Source: Fragilaria crotonensis (taxonomy: Eukaryota > Bacillariophyta > Fragilariophyceae > Fragilariales > Fragilariaceae). From it: a DNA stretch of 64,000 bases. The stretch lies in the NCBI GenBank assembly GCA_022925895.1, contig JAKSYS010000064.1, positions 62,001 to 126,000 of the forward strand. The letters run 5' to 3'. Each line of letters starts with the position of its first letter. Within the stretch, counting starts at the first letter, position 1. Of this stretch, positions 42,327 through 53,100 are shown piece by piece. Position numbers and translations under genes: made by a program. The notes under the pieces are model-generated. The model saw only the letters and a program-made list of their open reading frames with translations. It was not told the DNA's origin and made no database searches.

Positions 42327-42566
42327 CCGTAAATTGCGCCCATTAAGAGATGAAGGTGATTAAGAGATTTTGACGGAATTCTGACGGAATCTTATGTACA
42401 TCCTAAAATACGCAATGTTGTGGTGATTAAGAGATGCTATAGTAGTCGTTGACTACTCCTACTGTCAGGAATCTTGTACATACAAAAATTAAAAGTTTGT
42501 GGTGATTAAGAGATTTTGAAAGTGATTCATGTACATTCCCCATCTCTTTATGGGCGCAATTTACGG
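42327..42566. mobile_element. 240-bp MITE with TA target duplication
   Basis: The ends are CCGTAAATTGCGCCCAT and its reverse complement; the inverted repeat extends to about 26 bp with one mismatch. TA lies on each side. Three copies of GGTGATTAAGAGAT lie inside. The TA target fits a Tc1/mariner-type MITE. Confidence 0.8.
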
Positions 42567-42879
42567 TAGCTAATCACAGCAAATTGTGAGTTGATCATCG
42601 CGAGCAACAACTGTTCTCACACAATCCAAGTGGAGTGGAGAGAAGGGGGTTGTAGTATCCTTGTTTCTTTGTTTCCTCTTATATTTTAGTATGTTGTACC
42701 TTTATCTTCATCCTACCAGCTGGTACTGGAGTATGAGTAGCATCTTCCAAAGAAGTTCACTGATGTATTCAACAACATGACAGACTCCCTTCTTTTTACT
42801 GGAAAATATGAAGTATTGAGTTGGATGCCAGCTGCTATTGTCTCCCAAACTGATCAACAAGTGACAACAAGTTCTTCTC

Positions 42880-43095
42880 TGTGAATTCTCTGACTGAAGG
42901 ACCAATCAGCAAAATGCTGTGCTTAACTAGAAGGATTTAAGTGGCTGAATTCCATCACCTCAACCTCTGTGGTGAGGGCATACATGACAACAATGTTTTG
43001 TCAGTCAATTCTTTGACTGAAGAAACCAGTGAGCAAAAGTCTGTGTTGAGCTAGTTCAGTGGCTGAATTTCATCACCTCTGTGGTGACGGCATGG
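42880..43095 (+). repeat. Two diverged tandem copies of about 110-120 bp
   Basis: A unit containing GTGGCTGAAT, CATCACCTC and CTCTGTGGTGA appears at about 42,880-42,985 and again at about 43,003-43,095 with many substitutions. Confidence 0.6.
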
Positions 43096-44324
43096 GTTTG
43101 AATCCTTCTGGAAAGTTAAAAAACAAAATCCTAGTAGAAATCGATGTACCTAATCCTAAGATGTGGATATTGGGTACCGAGTGAGATCTTGTTCTGAAGG
43201 ACATTTGGCTATCTCTAACAAGAAGGTGACCAGGAATGAAATCTTGCCCTGTTCCCTCCATTCCATTCTCCACAAATCTGCATGTTCCTCTCTTATGATG
43301 AGTGCTCCATCTGATGGTGCCTTGTTCTCCTTGTCCAACACAAATTGGTGTGTTCAAAGGAATACATGTATGTAGCTTATGCATCTGTTTATCCTCAATT
43401 GCTGTATAAGCTCATACATTTATACTAAATTGCTGGTATTCCCCTGAGTTTTTTCGGCAGAAGAATTTTTTAAGCTCTGTCAATAGTTCTAGTGATACAG
43501 ACCAAAACCGTTTAGTATTTGGTCATAACCTTCATATTTGTTAATGCAACTATTTGTCCAATATTCCCAGTCCATGCATTTGGTATCCTCCATCTAATGT
43601 CCCATGTGTGCCAAACCACTGGATCAAGTGCTTGGAATCTTGATTACTAGTCTGTTGGAAAAACAGACAATCCCACTGTGGGCCACATTTAGATCAAAGT
43701 TAATCTGCGTTCATAGAAAACAGAATTTGAAGGAGCTGCAGGAGCTCCCATGAACAACAGCAGCATGCTACTTTTCCTGGCTACAAGCTTCTTCTTCAGC
43801 ATCAGCATGTCTTTTGCCGACACTAACAAATAAGTGATGTAGAGAGAAAATAGAAACCAAGGAGAATCATATACCGGGATTCGTACTGGGTACCGTAGCA
43901 CCGGTTTGTCCGAGTACTCTAAGTACTTCGTGTACTACAGTATTTCCGTGTACTCTATGAACCGGAACTACTGATCTACTATGACATATAGTAGGAGGAC
44001 TCCGGCGATCCTTGAACTCCGCGAACCCCGTACCGCGTACAATAAAGGACAATTACTACGAGATGGTCTCCAACGCAACTCGAGACTCCAGAAAGTGTAT
44101 AACTTTGAACATGACGCGTATAGCTACTTGTTGCTTGTACGTAAACCAACACCAGATCCAGGACAGAGAGTTTTGTGTGAAGTATACAGTCATGTGTATA
44201 TCATACTACACTTTTCACCAACTACCGGGTACTTGCATAGTCTACGTAAGCAATATCAATGGAGAAATCAAGTCGAGGTGAAAGGTATACAGAAAGTGTA
44301 TAACAACGCCCAGGTAACCGCCCG
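43096..44324. other. No gene seen
   Basis: Open frames such as 43,981-44,391 show no coherent protein pattern. The part from 43,880 to 44,240 is GTAC-rich. Confidence 0.3.
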
Positions 44325-45865
44325 AATGGGGAGGCCGTGTATGTCCCCTAATCGAGCCGATCGAGCTTTTCTAAAAAAATCGACTTCATAAATTATATTG
44401 CAAGTTAAGTTAGACATCAACTTTACCTACAAATCTCAGAGCAGGTCTTATCATTGGGTTAAATTTTTGGCATTTTAACCCCTGGGGTCTAAATTTTTGA
44501 TCCTCCACGTCGAACGAAAAAAAGAAAGTCTTATCATTTTTAATTAAATAACTCAAACCTTCTTGAAGAACAGTATAATAAAATCGAGAATCGAGCTCCC
44601 CTTCTATACTTGTCACTCGTCAACAACAACAACATTGCCACATGGCAAATTTGATTGCCGAAGCAAATCACACCCACAGGAGACTGATGGCCATGGGTGA
44701 GCATTGTGGAAAAGACAATGGAACAAAATCAACAGGAGTGCTCACATCTCTGCTCCTGAGAATGCATTGTGGAGGTGACATTGTTGTGTATGCATACATG
44801 TAGTGACAAAGTGTGACATCCACCATGCCTTGACGAGCAGAATTCGTGCCGAAAAAAGGGATAGTGGTTTATACATGGCGTAGGAAACGCGTGGAATGAT
44901 TTAGACCCCGAGGGGTCTAAACTTTGACCCTGAGGTCAAATTCGCTGAAGTAAGAGCATGTCTTATCGTGGGGGGTGTAAAAGTTGAATTTTATACCCTG
45001 GGTATAAAATTTAGACCCTTCTAAAAAAATTTAAAAACGCAATTCTTATGGTAAACGCCGTATACCCTTGAGCGAAATACGTAATCGAAGTAGTCGTATG
45101 GGTACCGTTGTACGACAGTACGACTACGTGTCAATGAAACACGACATCACCCTGATGACTATCCACGAACAAAGTGCACTGTGTCATCACAACTGGTTCT
45201 TCATCAATCAAACTCCTTCCATTGATTGAAAAATCATCATTCACAATGGATGATAAATGGGAGTGGTGTCTTGGTGAGGAGTTCCTGGTGGAGTTGCCAT
45301 CTTGGTTGTGCATTCCTTGTGAATGTGATGAATCACTCGGAATGAAATGGTGACAACAAGCAATCTGGTACAATGATGGTGTGAAAATTCATGTAGAAAC
45401 TGTACATTTTACCACTGGAGCAATGATACAGTAGTATACCCCGAAGGGTGCAAAAATTTATACCTAGGTATAAATTTCGAGAATTTATACCTAGGTATAA
45501 AAAAAGTCTAAATTTGACCCCCAAATCCTTGTACCCCCCATAAAATTGCGTTTTTGAAATTTTTCGAAACACGATTGACTTATACCCATGATAAGACTTG
45601 CTCTTAGACCAGGATTAAAAAATAGACCCCAGGGTCAAATTCAAGATCTAAAAAATGACTTATACCCTCCCATAAGACTTGCTTTTTTGATTTTTTTTCG
45701 ATTCGGGACTCACTTAACCCCATGATAACACCTGCTCTCAGACTGCTCCTCTGAGGACAGAATTACCGTACACTGTACCTGTACTAAGTAGAACTCAGTA
45801 CTCCCGTACACAACTGCAGGTCATGATCGGCTCGATTAGGGGACATGCACGGGTGTATACTTTTG
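44325..45865. repeat. Dispersed inverted-end repeat, copy 2, split by an insertion
   Basis: The two flanks, 44,325-44,438 and 45,738-45,865, together match the reverse complement of copy 1 (41,552-41,800). The intervening 1.3 kb is foreign. Confidence 0.75.
44439..45737. mobile_element. Inverted-end DNA element with TCA target duplication
   Basis: It starts GAGCAGGTCTTATCAT and ends with the inverted form (ATGATAACACCTGCTC), flanked by TCA on both sides (44,436-44,438 and 45,738-45,740). The unoccupied site is seen in copy 1 of the host repeat, where TCA is single. A related element, about 44,954-45,603, with ends GAGCATGTCTTATC and GATAAGACTTGCTC, appears nested inside. No transposase is present. 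Confidence 0.78.
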
Positions 45866-46035
45866 TCGGGTATGTAACAGTACTACTATGCGTATACGTC
45901 GTACAAGTACAGTCGTACTTTTGAACCACTTGCTGCCAGGGTGGAAAATGGGCACGTATTTTGGGTATAGGTGTTAAACATCCAGTATCGCCCTACATAT
46001 TTTAATGTTATCCCTATCCCTAATTACTCCCGCCC
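45866..46035. other. Short GTAC-rich spacer
   Basis: No gene seen. Confidence 0.3.
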
Positions 46036-46506
46036 GTGTGCACAGCAGAGTCCTGCACCGGGTATGACGCCTGTGCCCATGGGTACCCAAGGCTACCGGT
46101 AGGCAGGCTTGGACCACCCATGACCCACCCACGCTTCGCGCGGTCACGCTTGGACCACCCGTACCCACCCACGCCCGCTAGGCCGTACCCATACCCACAC
46201 TGTACCCATTTTCCCTGCAAAAATTTAGCCCGCCGCAGGCTATTTTTCTAAAAGTTGCTCTCACCGTGTACTATACTCTACTACCCCTTACTAGCTACTG
46301 TATACTCAGAGTACACACTGGTCGATTCGTGTGGGCAGGTTAGACCACCCATTACCCACCCACGGTTTGCTCAGTGGAGTTTGGACCACCCATACCCACC
46401 CACCCACTGGTTGGGCATGCCCATACCCACCCATTAACCATGGGTATGGGTGGGTAGTGGGTGGGTACTGGGTATGGGTACCCAGTGCAGGACTCTGGTG
46501 CACAGT
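46036..46506. repeat. Inverted-end element filled with GGGTATGGGTGGG-type repeats
   Basis: TGTGCAC and AGAGTCCTGCAC occur near the left end and, inverted, near the right end. Between them are many imperfect ACCCATACCCACCC units, C-rich on the plus strand in the left and middle parts and switching to G-rich near 46,440. The G-rich strand could form quadruplexes. No target duplication is evident. Confidence 0.6.
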
Positions 46507-47026
46507 AAAACGTTACATCCGTGCTCCAGCAGTAACCTGTGCAACACTGCACGACTGGAATCAAAACTCACGTCAATTCAAATCATGCTGTTCATCTCAT
46601 CCCATGATATTGAACAATCATTTTCTAGCTAACGAGGCTGAACGCCTCGTATACCAAAAACCATGCCGCGACACGAAACGACGTCTCCGCGAAACGAGGA
46701 GTGTTCCTGATTGTTCTAAGGAACACTCCCCTTCTATCAGACCTCTCATCCTTTGCCCTCTCTCTCTTTTCCCACAATTGTCAATTTTGTACATTTAAGT
46801 GCCACTTACCCTTTTTGTTCTTCTACATATTTTTTGCACGCGATGATGATGATTGACCATGACGTGTTTTTACCCGCCGTCATCATGACATCACATACAC
46901 CGTGATCTAGTATCATACAAAAATTAGTAGACAGTACAACGGTACTCACTACAATGACAATACAGCACAACACGGCGACAAGTACAACAGTACTGTACTC
47001 CTTGCAGTACCTTTGCACCGTCCACC
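46507..47026. other. No gene seen; upstream flank of the LINE
   Basis: The 5' end of the LINE probably lies somewhere in this stretch but cannot be fixed. Confidence 0.3.
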
Positions 47027-49993
47027 ATGATTGAAGGAACGGCCCCGTTGCCGTTCTTTGCGTCTGATAACCCCCCTGATGTTACCGCATCTTTGTTCAA
47101 CTTCACCATCGTTGCTTATGTTCAAACTCCTGCTTTGATCGAGCGAGAGAATGAGTCTCAAGCAGCGATTGAAAATCGAAAAGTCGAGGATGATAGTTAC
47201 CGACGCTCAGTTTCGCCGACCAGTTGGCACCGGTTCACTACCTTAGGATTTCAAGCAACGAATGGCAAAGACTTCGATATGATTTGGAGAGACCGTAACT
47301 CCAATCCACTTTGTTTTCATCGACTCGTATGGTATAACTACAAGGCTTACGTTGATCGTGAATGCAATGTCAATCCTAAGTTACACGCATGGGCAACCAA
47401 TGTCTCGCACCCCTTTTTACTCGAACATTCACCAGAATCGTTGGAAATGGATACAGAACGGTTTAGTTGGTCACGCATTCTTGCTCATTTTGCTAAACAC
47501 CTAGACAAAGGTCTGTGGAAAGCAGTACGGGGAACGAATAAACGTAACGAAAAAACGTCGACAGATTTATCTCCAATCAAACATTCTGACAATGATGAAT
47601 TTGACAACCAAGGGAAAAGCGCACGATTCAACATTCCTGTTCCCGAGATAACTGAAGACAGTAATTCGGATCCATTGAGACCAGAAATCGAGGAGGTCAC
47701 TACGTTGATGACAAACATGACAAACCAGGATGTCGAAGTGGATTCGACTCTGAGTCTGATGCTAAGCAATCGGCTTTTACGCTGAGCAACGAGGTTAGGA
47801 CAAATGACGGCACGCATCGCATTTCGATTAAATGGAAATTATCTCAGAAGGAGTTCACGGAGCTGGTCGATAACAAAACTCGTCTCCACTCAGAAATCTT
47901 TTCGGTTTTGGGCGTTGTATTTCAGGAGACTGACGGGTATTTCTACCAATGGGATAGGGATGAATTGATTTCTCCAAAAAGAGTCCACGAGTTGACTGCT
48001 TCGAATTTGAAAGACTACTTAGAGCCTCAAATCACGACAGCTCAGTCTCTGCACTTGGTCGTTTTTGCAGTGCGCTTCGCTTTCGCCGAGAATCCTATTT
48101 CGTGGAGGAATTCTACTCACGTCCAATCCGCAATGAAAGAACAATCTTCAGATTCATGAATCCAATGTCAACACTACCGCAGGAATTCCAGTGGTGGCTG
48201 GGTATATTTACTGAAACATCCGACGATGACTTTAAGGCATAAGTATACACAATTTCTCAGGTCTCGAATTGTGGATACGTTGCCTTACTTCGACATTCGC
48301 CTCCATCGGAAGACACCAACAGACAAGTCGATCGCTCATTTGGTGGTATACTGCGGGAAAACCAGGTGACAGATCTATGCCAAGAGCTCTCGACAATCTT
48401 GAATGGACAAAACACGGCTGTGTTCCTCCTCGATACACATTTGCAAATATGACAAACGATCAAATCGACAACCATTTCAAGATGCATGAAACGTACATCC
48501 GAGCATTACAACCAATCTCATTGGCACCGCTTGTGACAACGTTAGATTTGAAACGGGTTGAGTACTTTCCAGATGGCACGACAATCGAAAGGTCGACTCG
48601 CGATTGGGTTTTGTCGCTCAGACGTGAGGACGGGGACACACATGCACAATGCGATGCGGTAAATGGAGTAAAGAACGTCAGAACTGCATATGTCATGGCT
48701 CCTGCAGCTTATGTGTCAGAAATTCGAGCGATGGTGGCGAAATACAAGGAACGTCTACGACCGATTGCTCGCCGAGAAGCAAAGTATCGAGAGGGATTCC
48801 AGACTTACCAGATGTCATTCACATTACATCTACTGTTCAAACTAACCTAGACTTTATGGCAAAAATGTCCTCCAGCGATATTTGGGTAAAGCTCCGCCAT
48901 CGGTCAAATCCCGCCTTCTGCTGTCGCATCAGCTGCAGCAAACCGTTCAGATCCGTCGGACGCATTGGCCAACAGTGACAATACCACCCAGTGGCCGTCG
49001 TTGGTAAAACGACCAGGACTCGACGCTCTAATCCGATCAAGTCAGTACCTAAGTCGGGTGCCAATCTACCGCGAAGGCCAAACCCAACTGGACATGCATG
49101 GTAAATCATCCCATATCAGTCTCACGTCGGAAGAAGTTGATGACCGAGCCGACACAGCCTCTACCCATTCTCTGACCAATACGTTGAGATCGTCAACGAC
49201 CATGCGGATGACTGAGTTGGAAAATCAGATGCGCGAATGTCGAGAACTCCTACGTTCGAATCGGGAAGCAGCTCGAGACTCGTCGGACAGATTGGCGGCA
49301 AACGAACAAAGTCTTCGAGAAACTATGGAGACCATAACGGAAATGACACATACAGTGGCTGGATTACAAACGCAGTTCGCGGGTTTCAACATCACGATGG
49401 AGAGCATGCGGCTCATGTTGCATACATTGATGCATCAGTCAAGTGTCAACAGTGCCCAGGTCGAAAGTAACCTTCCATATTCCGCTTTTCCGTCGTTTCC
49501 AATGCCGTATCATCAGTTGGCGACAATCTCTGAATCCCCAACTCACCCAACTGATTTACAAGGGACGGGTGACAGTCCATCCGTGGCATCAGAGGACTCA
49601 ATGTATCGCAGATCTCCTGAGAAGAAGAAAACGCGGAAATACGATGAGCAGAATATCTCGATTTCAGCAAGTCCCCAGTCGATCTTGAAGATGTTCAAAT
49701 GTGCCTCTTCGAGGAAGGAATTCCAGATGAAACTCAGGATACTGTTCTTGCCAGTGCTTCATCGGATCAACATCAAGATGACTCTGTTCGACAGTCATCC
49801 ACGTCACAAAATCCCCAACATCAAACCTCAAGAAGCCCCCCGGACGCTCAATACACAAATCCAAGCGATCCGGCTGGGCGTGATAACACGTAATGAGTCG
49901 ATACAGGCAAGCGTTGATGGCATCCGAGACGGAAACCGAGTTACCGTCAAACGATGCACAGTCCGTCGGTCTTGGAACTTTAATTCTTCCTGA
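47027..49993 (+). pseudogene. LINE ORF1 (nucleic-acid-binding/coiled-coil type), broken
   Basis: The first piece starts at ATG 47,027 (MIEGTAPLPFF). Coherent protein continues across several frames through 48,159 and 48,269-48,850, with segments such as YFDIRLHRKTPTDKS and CQELSTILNGQN. It ends in a long probable coiled coil near 49,210-49,440 (TELENQMRECRELLRSNREA) followed by a Ser/Pro-rich tail. A coiled coil in ORF1 is usual for LINEs and would drive oligomerisation with element RNA. At least four frame changes or stops are present (near 47,780, 48,160, 48,380 and 48,850). Confidence 0.65.
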
Positions 49994-50128
49994 CGATGAA
50001 ACTCAATCCCCATAAGTCTACTGGACAGCGCGAAGTTGCAATGGCGACAGTTATTTTCCAAGCCAATTATCGGACAATAATTCGAGACCAACGACTCTAA
50101 CATCCATGAACATGCGATCTAATGTACC

Positions 50129-53100
50129 TTGGGGAGACAATTGGGACCCAAGGACCCGAGTATCATAAGACTCTATTCAATTAATGTCAACGGTATTTCT
50201 ATCGACCGGAGAGGAGGCACGTTCGATGACATTTGTCGGTCCATCAAAGAAGTACAAGCGGACATATTCTGTGGGCAGGAGCATAACTTAGACACTACGC
50301 AATTTCGCATCCGGAGTGCACTGTTTGAATCAGCAAAACAACATTGGAAGCGACATCGAATATCTCTCGGAACGACACCAATAACGGTGGAAATTCTTAT
50401 AAACCGGGGGGACAATGATTTTGACGGTGGACAGTCTGATGGGACGTATCGTTCGACAGGACCGCGACCCATGGGGACGGTGGGTAGTTCAGGAATTCAC
50501 AGGCAAAGGAACACGCAAGATTGCTGTTTTCGGCCTATCAACCTGTGGATAAGGCCGTTAGTCCAGGTACCATAACAGTGGCGGCTCAACAGGCAAGCCT
50601 CCTTCGCCTGACACAAGATCAAGTTCTGAACCCGCGAACGGCGTTTCGGCGGGATTTGCTGAAAGCGTTACAGACATACGCATCAGTCGGCACGTTATTG
50701 CTGGTAGTCGGAGATTTCAACGAAGTTTTGGGGCTGATCCAGATGGTATGAGCAAAATTGCAGGGCAATTGGGCCTCATCGATGTCTTTGCAAGGCGAAA
50801 TTCCTCTACACCACCAGTTACTTATGCACGGGTACGAAACGTCTGGACTATGCACTGGCTAGCCCCTCGGTGGGAGATGCTGTGGTTTCGGCTGGATACG
50901 AAGCGTTCAATGCACATATCGTGTCCGATCACAGAGGTTTCTATCTGGATTTAGACTCTAAAATTCTCTTCGGTTCCGACACACAACAACTGGTATCAGC
51001 AGAAAAGAGGGACTTGTCGTCTAATAATCCTCAACAAGTGACGAGTACATCCGGGAAAAATATCGGATCTTGTTTCATCATCACAACGCCTTCGATAGGT
51101 GTACAATTGACACAACCAGGTAATCGGCATGCTTTTGCAGAACGACTGGACCAAGATGTTTTGACGGCAAGCTTGGCAGCAGCAGCAAAGTGAAAAAGTT
51201 TGGGAACCATCATGGTCGGTGGAACTTGCTGAAGCCCGCAAACAAGTTGTCGTATTGAAGAAGCATCTATCCGCCCTTCGCACACACTATGACCATTCCA
51301 GTGTTTTGACGCGCGAGATGGCCCAATTAGCAACACCAGTGCCGTTGCCCCCACGCCGCGAGTGCTCTGCGGCAATTCGTAAGGTTGAATCCACCATCAA
51401 GGAAATTATAGCTGAGAGTTACGAACGTCGCGATCACGAACGCCAGCGAAAAATTGAAGCGCTCGAAATGTCTGGGAAGAAAGCGGACAAAGAATCAGCA
51501 ACTCGGCTGCGGCATATGAAGAAGGCAGAAGATATCAAGCAGTTATTTCGCAAGATTAGTGGCGTGCGGAAGAATAAACTAAGACAAGGAGTAACGAGAA
51601 TTGAAATTCCCTTGCATCCAGAACACGATCCAAAGACGTGTACCGAATGGCGACAGATCGATGTACCAACGAAGATTGTTCGGTTATTACAGGAACGAAA
51701 TCGCAACCACTTTGGACAAGCCAAGGGAACGCCCTTCACCGTTGCACCACTTCTTGACGACTTAGGCTTTTGTGGGGATCGACCTTTGAGCACGAGAATT
51801 TTGGACGGCACATATCAGCACCAATCCAACGATGACGACGATGTGAGTAAAAATGTGAGACTGTTGTTGCAACACATGACTCAGGTTCATGAAATGGCAG
51901 TAGCTCCTTCGTTTCCTACTATATCAATGGACGACTTCATGAGTAAATTGCGCGTCTGGTCAGAATCCACCACTACGTCTCCGTCAGGATTACATCTCGG
52001 CACTATAAGGCCTTGATTGCACGACATTCATACTCATCAGATCTCCCAGACGATGAATTGACAGTGGAGTTCCGAAGAAACCGAGACGAGCTTGACATGA
52101 TGCAAAATGACCTGCGGACTCTGCACTTGAATCTGTTGAATTATGCTCTTGAGCGCGGCTATTCGTACAAACGTTGGCAAACAATTGCCAATACGATTCT
52201 CTTCAAAGACCAGGATAACGTGCGGTTACATCGTACTCGAGTGATTCACATTTATGAAGCGGACTTTAATCTCGCCTTGGGAATTAAGTGGAGGATTCAA
52301 ATGTATCAAGCCGAGGCTCTGGCAGCACTAAATGATGGGCAGTATGGGTCTAGACCACGACGAAATGCAACGGATCCAGTGTTCATTGAGGAACTTCAGT
52401 GTGAGATCTCGCGGGCCACTCGGCGGTCAGTGGTCTTGATCAATTATGATGCTCTTGCATGTTTCGACCGAATGATTCAAAATGCAGCAATGATTGTTAG
52501 TCGGAAGTTCGGCGTTCCGCTTCCGGTGACTCAGGCAAATGCAGTAACCTTGGAGAGAGCGGAGTTCAGGGTCCGTACAGAATTAGGACTCGCTCCAAAG
52601 GTTACGTACATTCGGATAGCAAGCCAATCTATGGCACAGGACAGGGCAGTGCCAATTCCCCAGCGATCTGGTGTTTTCTGTCGAGTTGTCTCATGGATGC
52701 CTATGACACGACTGCAACACCTGCGGTATATTATTCCCGGATGAAACCACGTCAGCGTCTTTGGGATTAGTAGCTTTTGTGGACGATTGCAATGGGCAGG
52801 CAAACAATTTTTAGCACCAGGATCTGATGAGACGCTTCGGGATATCTTGGTACAAACGCAGAAGAATGCACAATTGTGGAATGACTTACTCCACTCGAGT
52901 GGTGGTGCACTGGAATTATCTAAGTGCTCGTGCCAAGTACTTCATTGGTGGTTTACACAGCAAGGAGCACCATTTTGGCCCCGAAACAATCTGCTCACCA
53001 AGAGGTGTTGCGTGTGATAGACCGATCCACCGGCACGACACACCAACTACCTCTACTGTCACCGTATGAGGCACATAAGACATTAGGGCATTATAAAGCA

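Noticed and set aside
46036-46506. GGGTATGGG repeats as a telomere or internal telomeric tract
   Set aside because: The units are irregular and switch strand, and the tract is bounded by inverted ends; it is not a regular telomere repeat.
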